This document shows positions 37,990 through 47,614 of a stretch of 64,000 bases of DNA, one piece after another. The stretch's first letter is position 1. Each line of letters starts with the position of its first letter. Position numbers and translations under genes: made by a program. Under the pieces are notes generated by a model. The model ran no database searches, was not told the DNA's origin, and saw nothing but the letters and a program-made list of their open reading frames with translations. The DNA is taken from positions 14,895 through 78,894 of the forward strand of contig NZ_JAHWDP010000006.1 in the NCBI RefSeq assembly GCF_019312585.1, given 5' to 3'. This stretch comes from Halomarinibacterium sedimenti (GTDB lineage: Bacteria > Bacteroidota > Bacteroidia > Flavobacteriales > Flavobacteriaceae).

Positions 37990-39621
37990 TTATTTTGCTT
38001 CAAAGACTTTTTCTCCGTTGATAAAAGTTTTAAGCACTTTGATATTAGGTATTTCATCCTCTGGGCAAGTCATAATGTCCTTATCAATGACAATAAAATC
38101 GGCAAATTTTCCTGCTTCAATACTTCCTTTTTCGTTTTCTTCAAAATTAGAATAGGCCGCCCAAATGGTCATCCCTTTTAAGGTTTCTTCACGAGTTAAT
38201 CCTTCTTCTTTACGGTACCCATTTTCAGGATATTGTTTTAAGTCTTTTCTAGCCGTGGCAGCATAAAAAGTGTACATAGGGTTTACATTCTCCACGGGGA
38301 AATCGGTTCCCAACGCCACCAATCCAGCTTTATTCAATAACGTTTTATACGCATAAGCACCTTTAATTCTTTCGGAACCCACACGGTCTTCTGCCCAATA
38401 CATATCGCTTGTGGCGTGGGTAGGTTGAATCGACGGAATGATATTTTTTGAAAAGGCATCAAAATCCGAAAGACTTACCACTTGTGCATGTTCAATTTTC
38501 CAACGGGCATCCTTCTTTCCATCTAGTGCTTTTTTATAGGCTCTTAAAACCGAAACGTTTGCCGAATCACCAATGGCATGGGTATTCATTTGATAGCCTG
38601 CTTTTACAATTCTTTCGGCTAGTGAATCTAATTGAGCCGCATTGGTAATCATGGCGCCAAAATGTCTGTCTTTATCACTATAAGGAGCGCGTAAAGCCGC
38701 CCCTCGGGAACCTAAAGCGCCATCACCGTAAATTTTTACAGAACGTACATTTAATCTTTCGGTTTTTACAATTCCTTTATTTAAAAAGTGATTTAAATTT
38801 TCTTCAGAATTACTCACCATAGCATATACTCTCAATTTAATATCACCGGTCTGTTGAAGACTTTCAATTAATTCAATAATATCTCTATCTAAGCCAGCAT
38901 CATTCACTGTAGTTAATCCCAAGCTTACACACGCTTTTTCAGCATCTTTTAATGCTACTGTAGAAACTTCTCTTGATGGTACGGGCATAATATCGAAGAC
39001 CAATTTCATAGGCGAATCGACAATTATACCGGATGGTTCTCCATTCTCTAAAACGACTTCTCCACCTTCCATCTTGGTGGCCGATGTAATTCCAGCCATT
39101 TCAAGTGTTTTGGAGTTAACCCAAAGTGCATGACCATCAATTCTACTTAAGGCAATTGGCGTGTCTGGAAATAATGAATCAAGCTCCTTTTTTGTTGGAA
39201 ACTCCTTTATAGGCCAATCGTTTTGATCCCAACCACGGCCAAAAATAAAAGTTGAATTTTTGTCTTTCTGAAAATCTACAATTCTTTGCAGCGTCTCTTC
39301 TTTACTAGTTGTCCCCACCAAATCGACATTCTGTAATCCTAGTCCGAAATTATATAAGTGCGCATGGGCGTCGATAAGTCCTGGTAGAACAGTTTTTCCA
39401 TCCACATCCAATGTTTCTGTGGCTTTGTATTTTCCTAAAATACTTTCGGAAGTTCCTACTTCCAGAATTTTACCGTCTTTTACGGCAAATGCTTCGGCGG
39501 TTTCAAAACCTTCATTGACGGTGTAAATTTTAGCGTTAGTAACAATTAAATCGGCTAAAGGTTTTTCAGAATTACAAGAAAATAAAGACGAAAGAAGGGC
39601 GAAAAGGAGTAGTTTTTTCAT
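37990..39621 (-). CDS. Amidohydrolase family lipoprotein (YtcJ-like)
   Basis: 543 residues. Lipobox LFSC, metal-binding VLPGLIDAHAHLYNFG (HxH), then conserved GDGALGSRGAALRAPY, MNTHAIGDSANVSVL, KIEHAQVVS and GTDFPVENVNPMYTFYAA. It is a periplasmic or surface-anchored metal-dependent hydrolase of the YtcJ group; substrate unknown. The start ATG is followed directly by the signal sequence MKKLLLFALLSSL. Confidence 0.88.
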   Translation of the reverse strand: MKKLLLFALLSSLFSCNSEKPLADLIVTNAKIYTVNEGFETAEAFAVKDGKILEVGTSESILGKYKATETLDVDGKTVLPGLIDAHAHLYNFGLGLQNVDLVGTTSKEETLQRIVDFQKDKNSTFIFGRGWDQNDWPIKEFPTKKELDSLFPDTPIALSRIDGHALWVNSKTLEMAGITSATKMEGGEVVLENGEPSGIIVDSPMKLVFDIMPVPSREVSTVALKDAEKACVSLGLTTVNDAGLDRDIIELIESLQQTGDIKLRVYAMVSNSEENLNHFLNKGIVKTERLNVRSVKIYGDGALGSRGAALRAPYSDKDRHFGAMITNAAQLDSLAERIVKAGYQMNTHAIGDSANVSVLRAYKKALDGKKDARWKIEHAQVVSLSDFDAFSKNIIPSIQPTHATSDMYWAEDRVGSERIKGAYAYKTLLNKAGLVALGTDFPVENVNPMYTFYAATARKDLKQYPENGYRKEEGLTREETLKGMTIWAAYSNFEENEKGSIEAGKFADFIVIDKDIMTCPEDEIPNIKVLKTFINGEKVFEAK

Positions 39622-39646
39622 GAAATTGGTTTTGGTAAATATAAAA

Positions 39647-39674
39647 AAAGCATCCGATTATGAACGGATGCTTT
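39647..39674 (-). terminator. Terminator of the TPR/outer-membrane-barrel operon
   Basis: A 10-bp perfect stem AAAGCATCCG / CGGATGCTTT with an 8-nt loop and a TTTT-rich tail on the minus strand, 77 bp after the barrel gene. Confidence 0.87.
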
Positions 39675-39751
39675 CTATATTAAACCCTAAACTTAACTTT
39701 TCCTTTTCAATGCTATTTATTAGATACTTAATAGCAAAAAGGTTGCTTCAT

Positions 39752-41470
39752 TTACCAGTCAAATTTATAGGTGGCACCAAGAAGTCCCTGTATACCTTGC
39801 ACAGGGAAATTTTGCCATTTTTCATAGTTGTTTCCTAGCAGGTTACTTCCTTTGGCAAATATGGAAAGACGGTCGTTTACACGATATCCCAAATTAACAT
39901 TGGCATCAAAAAAAGAGTCCAACGAAATCACTTGTGAATTGCTTGTGTTGTCTAAATCTTTACGTTCTCCAACAAAGAATAAAGACACCCCTCCGTAGAC
40001 TTTTTCGGTTATATTGAAATTGGAAAAGATCGACGCTTCTAATTCTGGTACATTCCAAGCTTCAGGTTGATTGTCTAAAGAATAACTATAAAAATTGGCG
40101 CTTGCTCCTAACATAAAAGTATTTGACACTTCTACTTTCAATTCACCAAAAATGTTTAAAATATTAAGGTCATCGTAAACCAGTCCGAAGGAATTTCCGT
40201 ATTCGTAACCTTCAAAATTAGGGCTCATTCCTTTGTACGGATTTAACTGAAAAAAGGCTCTGTTTTCTTCTTTTCCATAGCTTCCGCGAACATTATATCC
40301 CACTTGATTGCTCAACTTCCCTTTTAGTCCTCCAAAGGCATTGTACAATTGACTCGTAGGCGCGATAAATAAGGTGGGGGACACAAAAGGGTTTTCATTT
40401 TTAAATTCGCGGTAGGTGTTTTGATGCAAGCCTCCCTCGGCACCCCCGTACACAATTAAAACCTCATCTACCAATCTATAAGAAGCATTTATTTGCGGAT
40501 AAATAAAGAATTCAGTTTCACTATTCTCCGTATCCAAACTCACTACCGCATTGGCTCCTAAAGAAAGCGTTAAATCTTCATTTACATACACCAAAGATGG
40601 AGTAATCCCAGCATTAAGGTAACTATATGCAATACCCATATTGTTAATATAATTCCTTTCGAAACTTCCATTTACATAATCCACTTCTCCATCTATTTTT
40701 AAGGTAAAATCGGTTAATGGAAAAGCAAATTTGGGTTGAAGATTCAAATTAATTTCTGAAGAAGAAAAAGCATCTCCCAAATAATGAATCTTTGCCGAAG
40801 CACCTTCAAAAATAGATTCTTCTAAAGATATATTTCCTCCCACATGAAACCCTAAATAGGTTTGTTGCGGATCGATTTCATTAAGGGTTTCATCAGTTGC
40901 AGAATCAAAGTTATCATTTAAACCGTACCAATTAAAAAGTTGATGCTCCACACCAGCTTCCAATTTATACGACATATCCTTTTGACGGCTTGTGTAATTT
41001 CCGCTAAGTTCGGTATCGTAATATTTGTTCTCTAAACGAACCCCATCAATGTCCCCTTGTGAAGAATTATGGCGGAAGAAGATTCCTGCATTGTCAGTAC
41101 GGCTAATTTCAAAACTACTGAATAATTCTCCTAATACACTGGTGTAATTTCCAAATCCAAGCGTAGCATAATTATCATACAGTGTTATTGGTTTTGCTTT
41201 ATCTACTGTGGCAGCCTTTCCTTTGGAAGGCGTAAAAGTAGAAGCTACTGGTACCGAAAAAATTTCATACCGAACCTCCTTTTTTTGAACTGAATCTGTA
41301 TCGTTTAAAACAGGTGTTTCCTTTACTTTAAACGCATCCGATATAGTTGGCGTGTAAGGCTTTACAATATTTACTACTTCCGTCCCTAAATCATCTTTGT
41401 CTTGAGAAAAAACAAGACTTATAGAAAGAATGCAAAAAACAAAAATCAGTGATTTTTTGAATAAAAACAT
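39752..41470 (-). CDS. Outer-membrane beta-barrel protein (TonB-receptor-like, without plug)
   Basis: 572 residues. Signal peptide (FVFCILSISLVFSQ), a short periplasmic linker (DDLGTEVVNIVKPYTPTISDAFKVKETP) and then many alternating amphipathic strands, ending in LLGATYKFDW with a terminal aromatic residue typical of outer-membrane barrels. I see no TonB box, plug or carboxypeptidase-regulatory domain. It is 31 bp downstream of the TPR gene and probably works with it. Function unknown; annotated relatives are usually called TonB-dependent receptors. Confidence 0.8.
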   Translation of the reverse strand: MFLFKKSLIFVFCILSISLVFSQDKDDLGTEVVNIVKPYTPTISDAFKVKETPVLNDTDSVQKKEVRYEIFSVPVASTFTPSKGKAATVDKAKPITLYDNYATLGFGNYTSVLGELFSSFEISRTDNAGIFFRHNSSQGDIDGVRLENKYYDTELSGNYTSRQKDMSYKLEAGVEHQLFNWYGLNDNFDSATDETLNEIDPQQTYLGFHVGGNISLEESIFEGASAKIHYLGDAFSSSEINLNLQPKFAFPLTDFTLKIDGEVDYVNGSFERNYINNMGIAYSYLNAGITPSLVYVNEDLTLSLGANAVVSLDTENSETEFFIYPQINASYRLVDEVLIVYGGAEGGLHQNTYREFKNENPFVSPTLFIAPTSQLYNAFGGLKGKLSNQVGYNVRGSYGKEENRAFFQLNPYKGMSPNFEGYEYGNSFGLVYDDLNILNIFGELKVEVSNTFMLGASANFYSYSLDNQPEAWNVPELEASIFSNFNITEKVYGGVSLFFVGERKDLDNTSNSQVISLDSFFDANVNLGYRVNDRLSIFAKGSNLLGNNYEKWQNFPVQGIQGLLGATYKFDW

Positions 41471-41501
41471 AGTGTTTATAATAATTTGAATTGATGAATT
41501 T

Positions 41502-44500
41502 CTAATTTCCGTCAGTTTCTACAGAAGAATTGGTTTTTGACTCCGCTGCTTTAATTACAGCAAGCTCTGCTTTGGCTTCTTCCACTACATCGGGATAGTC
41601 GGTGAAATTGGTCGTAACACTTTCCAGAATATAAGTAGCTTGATACGCATCTTTTAAGGCATAAAAGTTCTTCGCCATGAGTACCAATCCTTTCGCTCCA
41701 AAGTATTTATAACCCGAAAAATCTTTTGCCAATTTTTGAACTGAGGCATTGGAAGCTTCATATTTTCCTTCTTTATTTTTGAAATACGCATCGTAGTACA
41801 ATGCTTCTGCTGCTAATTTACCTGTAGCAATTTTGGCGACCTCTGCATAAGCCGTTTTCGCTTTTTGCTCTTCCCCAGTTTCAATAGCCGATCGTGCAAT
41901 AATAATTTGCGCATCACTTTTTATTGCGTTGTCAATTTTACCATTCTGAAGCACTTTTTCTGCATATGTTACGGCTTCACTGTATTTTTTCAACTCATAA
42001 CTCGCCTTCATACTGTTGGTCTGCGCAAAAATGACGTTTTGAGGGAAATCGGCTTCGGTTTCAAGGCGTTTCAAATAAGTTAAGGCTTTGTTGTAGTCTT
42101 TTTTACCCAAATACAATTCAGAAATTCTTGCTAAAGCCTGCTCGCTAAATTCACTTCGCTCCTTCCCTACTACAAACTCGTAATGTGGAATGGCTTTGTC
42201 GCCTTTATTTTCAGCAAAATATAATTGTGCCAAATAAAAATGGGCTTTTAATGCGTGGGAACCATTTGGGAAATCCTTTAAATAGGCTTCAAATCGGGTG
42301 ATGGCTTGAGAAGGCTTATTTTCAAGATAAGGTTGTTCGGCCGCTTGATAACTGGCGTCGTCCAATTCGGCATTTTCAACTTCCACAAAATCTAAAGTAT
42401 TTACCCAAGTAGCATAATCGTTAACTCGTCCCTGATCAATGTAAATAATCTTTGCCGAAGCCACTGCCTGTAATGCTTCGGGTGTGGATGGAAAATCATT
42501 GGCCACCTTTTTGAATTTTGCCAACGCCTCGTTGCTTTTTCCAGTATTGTCTAAAATAAGTGCTTGTTTTAATAGCGCTTTAGGTACATAACTACTCCCT
42601 GGAATTTCATTAATCAGTTTTTCATAAGTTACCATCGCATCGCGTGTGTTTTCTTGTGCTACATAGGTATTTCCAAGTTCGTATAAAGCATCATCGCGAT
42701 AAAAGGATTTCGGGTATTTAGCCGAAAAACTTTTCAGTTCTTCCAATTTCTTTTCGGTTCGGTCTACAAATCCATAGCTAATTGCTTTCTGAAACGCTGC
42801 ATAATCTTTATCTGGCGTACCACCTTCTATGGCTTTATTATAATTTTCCATCGCCGGCCAATAACTACTGCTAACAAAATGACTATCCCCTAATCGCAAA
42901 TACGCATCGTTTCGTCGTGCGGCATCGTTGGAAGACGATTCTAAAAACTTTTCATATTGTGTAATCGCTTCAGGATAGTTTTTAAGTTTGAAATAATTGT
43001 AGCCCAAATTATAACTGCTATTTTTATACTCAGGGGTTTGAGAAGCATTAGGTAATTGCAAAAACTGTTTGTATCCTACTAGTGACGTTTCAAAATTAGA
43101 AGCTTGGTAATCGCTTTCGGCTTTCCAAAAAGTAGCTCGGGCTGTAAAAACAGGATCGAGTGGTTCTTTTAATGATTTCTGAAAAAGCGCCACCGCTTCA
43201 GGATAATTTCCTTCGTTATATACTTCCAAACCTCGATAAAAAGCAACTTTTTGATAGGCTTTTTTATTATTGAATGTCTTGTTGTTTTCTAACAATTCCA
43301 ACGCAGCTTGATAGTTCTTTGAAGTGATATACGAATCAATTAATAAATCCTTCAAAGCTTCATTATTTGGGTTTTTGGGATAGGTCTCCAAAAAGGAAAG
43401 AATCACTTGTGGAACACTGGTATAACTGTTACCAATTTCGTAACTCAGCTTAGCATAATTAAACCACGCATCCTCCTGAATTTGAGCCGAAAAATCCATC
43501 TCGGAAGCATTTTTAAATGCATTTAATGCTTGTTGCTTTTTATTTAGTTTTAAATAGCTTTCGGCTAAATGATAGTAGGCATTTTGCGCCACCGCATTAC
43601 GCCCGTCTACAATTTTATTAAACTCCCCAATAGCGTTTTCATAATTGCCTTGTTTGTAATAGGCATAGCCCAATTGGTAATAGTCTGTGTTGTTCCACTT
43701 GCCCTTTTTCCCATTGTATTCTTTTAAATACGGAATGGCCTCTTCGTATTTTTCTAAATTAAAATAACTTTCTCCAATAATTTTTGAGAGTTCACTTTTC
43801 TCCTGCGGATTGGAATTATCATATTGTTGTAAACCCAAATTGATAGCTTCTTGAAACTTCCCTAGTTTGAAGTTCATATCGGCTTTATAATAACTTAAGC
43901 CTTCGGCATATTTTTCTTCGTTTTCAATGGTTTCAAATTGTTTGTTGGCTTCTTCGTAATCGTCTCCTTCGTAGGCAATAAAACCTAAATAATACTTGGC
44001 TTGAGAACCATACTTTTGAGAATCACTTACACGATTAAAATATTTTTGAGCTTCAGCATAACGCTTGTTTACAAAATATGCATATCCATTATTGAAATAA
44101 AACTTATCACGATCTCCTCTACTCAAACTACTCTCATCAACTTTATCGTACCACTTGCGCGCGTAGGAATATTTTCCGTTTTCAAAATAATAGTTAGCCA
44201 CATTAATAAAGGCATCATTTCGATTTATGCTTGTAGGATAATCGTTTACAAATTGCTCCATAAGGAAATCGGCGTCCTGCTGATTAAGACGCACCGCACA
44301 ATTGGCAATATAATAAGCACATTCGCCTTTTAAGGTTTCGTCTTCGGTATGGTCCTTAATTGCCGAAAACAATCCTTGGGATGCGAGATATTGGTTATTA
44401 TTGTAGAGCTCTAGTGCTTTGTTATACGTAACTAACTCATTGGTGAAAGCTGCTGATTGTTGCGCAGCAAGCGTTCCAAAAAATAAAAGAAAGAGGGAAA

Positions 44501-44522
44501 TAGAAATGAGGTTTTTAACCAT
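41502..44522 (-). CDS. Large TPR-repeat secreted/periplasmic protein
   Basis: 1006 residues from MVKNLISISLFLLFFGTLAAQ, a clear signal peptide. A longer frame back to 44651 lacks a signal and overlaps the promoter region. More than twenty TPR/BamD/YbgF-type units are visible (for example YYLGFIAYEGDDYEEANKQFETI, YYQLGYAYYKQGNYENAIGEF, ALYELGNTYVAQENTRDAMVTYEKLI). It is a long helical solenoid, likely periplasmic and in complex with the barrel encoded next. It could assist envelope assembly (inference). Confidence 0.9.
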   Translation of the reverse strand: MVKNLISISLFLLFFGTLAAQQSAAFTNELVTYNKALELYNNNQYLASQGLFSAIKDHTEDETLKGECAYYIANCAVRLNQQDADFLMEQFVNDYPTSINRNDAFINVANYYFENGKYSYARKWYDKVDESSLSRGDRDKFYFNNGYAYFVNKRYAEAQKYFNRVSDSQKYGSQAKYYLGFIAYEGDDYEEANKQFETIENEEKYAEGLSYYKADMNFKLGKFQEAINLGLQQYDNSNPQEKSELSKIIGESYFNLEKYEEAIPYLKEYNGKKGKWNNTDYYQLGYAYYKQGNYENAIGEFNKIVDGRNAVAQNAYYHLAESYLKLNKKQQALNAFKNASEMDFSAQIQEDAWFNYAKLSYEIGNSYTSVPQVILSFLETYPKNPNNEALKDLLIDSYITSKNYQAALELLENNKTFNNKKAYQKVAFYRGLEVYNEGNYPEAVALFQKSLKEPLDPVFTARATFWKAESDYQASNFETSLVGYKQFLQLPNASQTPEYKNSSYNLGYNYFKLKNYPEAITQYEKFLESSSNDAARRNDAYLRLGDSHFVSSSYWPAMENYNKAIEGGTPDKDYAAFQKAISYGFVDRTEKKLEELKSFSAKYPKSFYRDDALYELGNTYVAQENTRDAMVTYEKLINEIPGSSYVPKALLKQALILDNTGKSNEALAKFKKVANDFPSTPEALQAVASAKIIYIDQGRVNDYATWVNTLDFVEVENAELDDASYQAAEQPYLENKPSQAITRFEAYLKDFPNGSHALKAHFYLAQLYFAENKGDKAIPHYEFVVGKERSEFSEQALARISELYLGKKDYNKALTYLKRLETEADFPQNVIFAQTNSMKASYELKKYSEAVTYAEKVLQNGKIDNAIKSDAQIIIARSAIETGEEQKAKTAYAEVAKIATGKLAAEALYYDAYFKNKEGKYEASNASVQKLAKDFSGYKYFGAKGLVLMAKNFYALKDAYQATYILESVTTNFTDYPDVVEEAKAELAVIKAAESKTNSSVETDGN

Positions 44523-44673
44523 TTTTAGATAGATTTTGGGCTTAAGTATGACTGTATTTCTAAAACATGCTAACGGAATATTATAAAAATCCGTATGTTT
44601 TTTATGTATTAAATATTTGGGTGCGAAAATTACTGTATTTTTAAAGTTCAATAAATTTTAAACTTCAATTCTT

Positions 44674-45135
44674 ATGAAGAATCTATTGTTAATAGCTGTT
44701 ATTTGTTTTACTACCAGTTGTATTGCACAACGGGATTTTAAAAATCTTACGGAAAAAAATGGAAAAATAGGAATAGGGACTACCACTCCAGATGAGTTAC
44801 TCACTGTAAAGGGAAAAATCCACACTCAGGAAGTATTGGTAGACCTTGAAGGTGCCGTAGCTCCCGATTATGTATTTGAGTACTATTTTGAGGGTACTTC
44901 AACGTTAAATCCCAACTATAATCGCCTTTCTTTAAAGGAAACTGAAATCTATATAAAGGAACATTTTCATCTACCTGGAGTGCCTTCAGCAATAGAAATG
45001 GAAGAAAAAGGAATGTCTTTAAAAGAAATGAATTTACTATTACTGGAAAAAATTGAAGAACTGACGATTTTTACCATAGAACAACAAAGAGAAATAGATA
45101 TTTTAAAAGAAAAAATAAGTTCTTTAGAAAAATAA
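44674..45135 (+). CDS. Fibre-like secreted protein with C-terminal coiled coil
   Basis: 153 residues. The signal peptide ends in SCIAQ; a lipobox-like TSC precedes it. The mature part starts KIGIGTTTPDELLTVKGKIHTQEV, then APDYVFEYYFEG, HFHLPGVPSAIEMEEKG and a coiled coil (LLLEKIEELTIFTIEQQREIDILKEKISSL). This set is recurrent in Bacteroidota next to S74/tail-fibre-like proteins. Most likely a trimeric stalk or surface protein; function unknown. Confidence 0.75.
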   Translation: MKNLLLIAVICFTTSCIAQRDFKNLTEKNGKIGIGTTTPDELLTVKGKIHTQEVLVDLEGAVAPDYVFEYYFEGTSTLNPNYNRLSLKETEIYIKEHFHLPGVPSAIEMEEKGMSLKEMNLLLLEKIEELTIFTIEQQREIDILKEKISSLEK

Positions 45136-45168
45136 GTTCCTGAAATTGGAGTTCGCAAGAAATCCATT

Positions 45169-45176
45169 TACATTTG
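45169..45176 (+). promoter_or_regulatory. Candidate promoter of ftsE
   Basis: TACATTTG at 45169-45176, with TTG at 45146-45148 (20 bp upstream) as a partial -33 box. It is 19 bp before the ATG. Confidence 0.55.
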
Positions 45177-45195
45177 AAAAAATAATTTAAACTAC

Positions 45196-45879
45196 ATGTC
45201 CCAGCCCGTATTAGAATTAAAAGATGCGTCTATTTTTCAACGAGAAAGTTTGATATTGAGTGATGTTTCGGTGACTATTGAAAAAGGAGAATTTGTATAC
45301 CTCATTGGAAAAACCGGAAGCGGAAAAAGTAGTTTTATGAAAACACTTTACGGCGATTTACCGCTTCAAAAAGGGACAGGACATATAGTGGGATTTGATT
45401 TGGTAACATTAAAAGAGAAAGACATCCCTTTTTTAAGAAGAAAGTTGGGTGTGGTTTTTCAGGATTTTAAATTGCTGAATGATCGTACTGTAAAAGACAA
45501 TTTGTTGTTTGTATTGAATGCTACGGGTTGGAAAGACAATGCAGCGATGGACACCAAAATTGATGAAGTTTTGGACAAAGTTGGGATGAAAACCAAAAGC
45601 TTTAAATATCCGTATCAACTATCCGGTGGAGAGCAACAACGTATTGGTATTGCTAGAGCTTTACTTAATGATCCCGAACTTATTTTGGCGGATGAGCCTA
45701 CAGGAAATCTGGATCCACAAACAAGTGTTGAAGTGATGCAAGTGCTTCAGGAAATAAACAAAAATGGCAATACCATTTTAATGGCCACTCACGATTATGC
45801 TTTACTACTAAAATACCCTTCAAAAACTTTGAAATGTGATGAAAATCAGATTTTTGAAGTGGTGCAGAAAACAGTGTAA
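45196..45879 (+). CDS. ftsE: Cell-division ABC transporter ATPase FtsE
   Basis: 227 residues. Walker A GKTGSGKSS (38-46), Q-loop VVFQDFKLL, signature LSGGEQQR (142-149), Walker B LILADEPTG and switch His ATHDY are intact. Its closest pattern is FtsE (KTLYGDLPLQKGTG, LNDRTVKDNLLFVL). FtsX, its usual partner, is not adjacent; the nearest permease in the window (32803-34038) is of a different type. Role: regulates peptidoglycan hydrolases at the septum via FtsX. Confidence 0.88.
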   Translation: MSQPVLELKDASIFQRESLILSDVSVTIEKGEFVYLIGKTGSGKSSFMKTLYGDLPLQKGTGHIVGFDLVTLKEKDIPFLRRKLGVVFQDFKLLNDRTVKDNLLFVLNATGWKDNAAMDTKIDEVLDKVGMKTKSFKYPYQLSGGEQQRIGIARALLNDPELILADEPTGNLDPQTSVEVMQVLQEINKNGNTILMATHDYALLLKYPSKTLKCDENQIFEVVQKTV

Positions 45880-47526
45880 TTACTCATCCAATATACTTGG
45901 ATCACGAAGTATCAAATCGCATTCTTTCTCAAGCTTCGGATTAATTTTTAAAGCTATTTTACCGTTGACTCCAGGTTTTATTACTGTATTTTCTTTGATA
46001 ACAATCCTATTTTTGGCAGTCAGTTTTAGTGTAGCACTATCTGTAAATTTTTGATTCTGAATAATAATCTCTTTAGACAAAGAAGTTAGTTTAAAATCCC
46101 AACGAGAAAAGTGCTGATTATCGATATACGCTGTTTCATTTTCGTTATATAATTGAAATACCATTTCCACGGCATCTCCTGTTTGTAACATTCCTGAGCC
46201 GTATAAACCTGTGTAAGGTTTGTTTTGTGGGATATGGTCAATATTCCAAGAAGTTATTTTAAGGATGGACTCTACCTCATCAACTGGCAAACAAGGGTAT
46301 AATGAAAACATAAGACCAATGGTTCCTGTTACTAACGGTGCAACACCCGATGTTTGAGAACCTTCACTTACCTCATCTTCTTGGTGAAGTGACCGTTCTC
46401 CATACCTATATACGCCTACTGCGGGCCCTACTAGGTCAACTGATACATTTAAATTTCTAACACTTTCTTTATAAATATAGGGAGCCAAGGTAGTATCTCT
46501 TTGAACGAATCCGGCATTACGACCCACATAGCCTCTTATATTGTTAGCATAATAAAAGGTTCCATTTTTAGATTCACCTTTAAGAATATTTTCTTGTGCT
46601 GTTTTATAACGGTGCATTGCAGAAGAAATGGAAAGCACATTATCATAAGAAGCGGGATAATAGAATTTTTCTCCCTCGGTTTTGGAAAAAGAATCATTAT
46701 GTCCCGCAGCCACTATAATGGTTCCGTTCTTAAACATCTTGTTAATTGCTTCTTGTGCCGAAGGATAATTTAAAGTAGCCCCCCAACTACAGTTGATAAC
46801 CTTCACTCCCAAATTGGATAATTCTACGAGCTGTTGTAAATCTTTAAAATCTCCAAATTTTGAACTATAAATGGTACAATCATAGCAAATTCCTGCAATT
46901 CCGTAAGCATTATCACCCTGTCCCGCTGCTGTCTCTGTAACGGAAATACCATGTCCTTTTGAGAGTGTTGACTTATGAATAATTTTAGACTTTCCTTTAA
47001 ATTCTATATCGTTGGTATCAATGGCTCCATCTGAAATTCCGATAATAATATCTCTTGACCCTGTGGTATAATACCAAGCTTTGGGAACTCCTAAAAAATC
47101 TAAATAATCTAAATTAACTTGAGCACCAAGATTTTCACCAATAGTACTTGTTAATCCGTAATCATTAGGTTCATAAATTTTTCTATCTTCCTTTGAAATT
47201 AATTCTCCCGAAGTAAATAAATGTGGCGCTCTTTTCAATATATCATCTAGCAATGCTACATTATTTGCAATAACAAAAAATGTTCTCTTTAAATTCTTTT
47301 TAGATGCATTTCTGTAAGTTTTTTTAAATGTTTTAATTGAGTAGTTTTCTAAGACCTTTTTGAAAGCCTTGTCTTCACCCATGTAAGTTAATATTCCATT
47401 TTTCTTTTTAAAACTTGGTGAAATAGTATCAGAAGTTGCGACCAAATAAAACCATTCCTCTTCTTTTTGACTAAAGCATGAAAGAACATTCAAACTAAAT
47501 ACAAATACAAAAAGATAGGTCTTCAT
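45880..47526 (-). CDS. Subtilisin-like serine protease (S8)
   Basis: 548 residues. Signal peptide (LFVFVFSLNVLSCFSQ). The catalytic triad is Asp166 (GISDGAID), His192 (KGHGISVTE) and Ser393 (GSQTSGVAP), and the oxyanion Asn lies in AAGHND. An N-terminal region of about 130 residues could be a propeptide. No sorting domain is evident at the C-terminus. A secreted or periplasmic protease; substrates unknown. It converges exactly on ftsE. Confidence 0.93.
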   Translation of the reverse strand: MKTYLFVFVFSLNVLSCFSQKEEEWFYLVATSDTISPSFKKKNGILTYMGEDKAFKKVLENYSIKTFKKTYRNASKKNLKRTFFVIANNVALLDDILKRAPHLFTSGELISKEDRKIYEPNDYGLTSTIGENLGAQVNLDYLDFLGVPKAWYYTTGSRDIIIGISDGAIDTNDIEFKGKSKIIHKSTLSKGHGISVTETAAGQGDNAYGIAGICYDCTIYSSKFGDFKDLQQLVELSNLGVKVINCSWGATLNYPSAQEAINKMFKNGTIIVAAGHNDSFSKTEGEKFYYPASYDNVLSISSAMHRYKTAQENILKGESKNGTFYYANNIRGYVGRNAGFVQRDTTLAPYIYKESVRNLNVSVDLVGPAVGVYRYGERSLHQEDEVSEGSQTSGVAPLVTGTIGLMFSLYPCLPVDEVESILKITSWNIDHIPQNKPYTGLYGSGMLQTGDAVEMVFQLYNENETAYIDNQHFSRWDFKLTSLSKEIIIQNQKFTDSATLKLTAKNRIVIKENTVIKPGVNGKIALKINPKLEKECDLILRDPSILDE

Positions 47527-47580
47527 AGAAAAATTTTATGGAAAACAAATTACTAAATTTACATCACATTTATCACTTTC

Positions 47581-47588
47581 TAACTTTG
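47581..47588 (+). promoter_or_regulatory. Candidate -7 element of the glycosyltransferase pair
   Basis: TAACTTTG fits TAnnTTTG, 26 bp before the ATG at 47615. Confidence 0.5.
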
Positions 47589-47614
47589 CATATCCTATTT
47601 TTGTTTAACCAGGT

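Noticed and set aside
41502-44651. 1049-residue version of the TPR protein
   Set aside because: The extra 43 residues precede a typical signal peptide and cover the intergenic promoter region.
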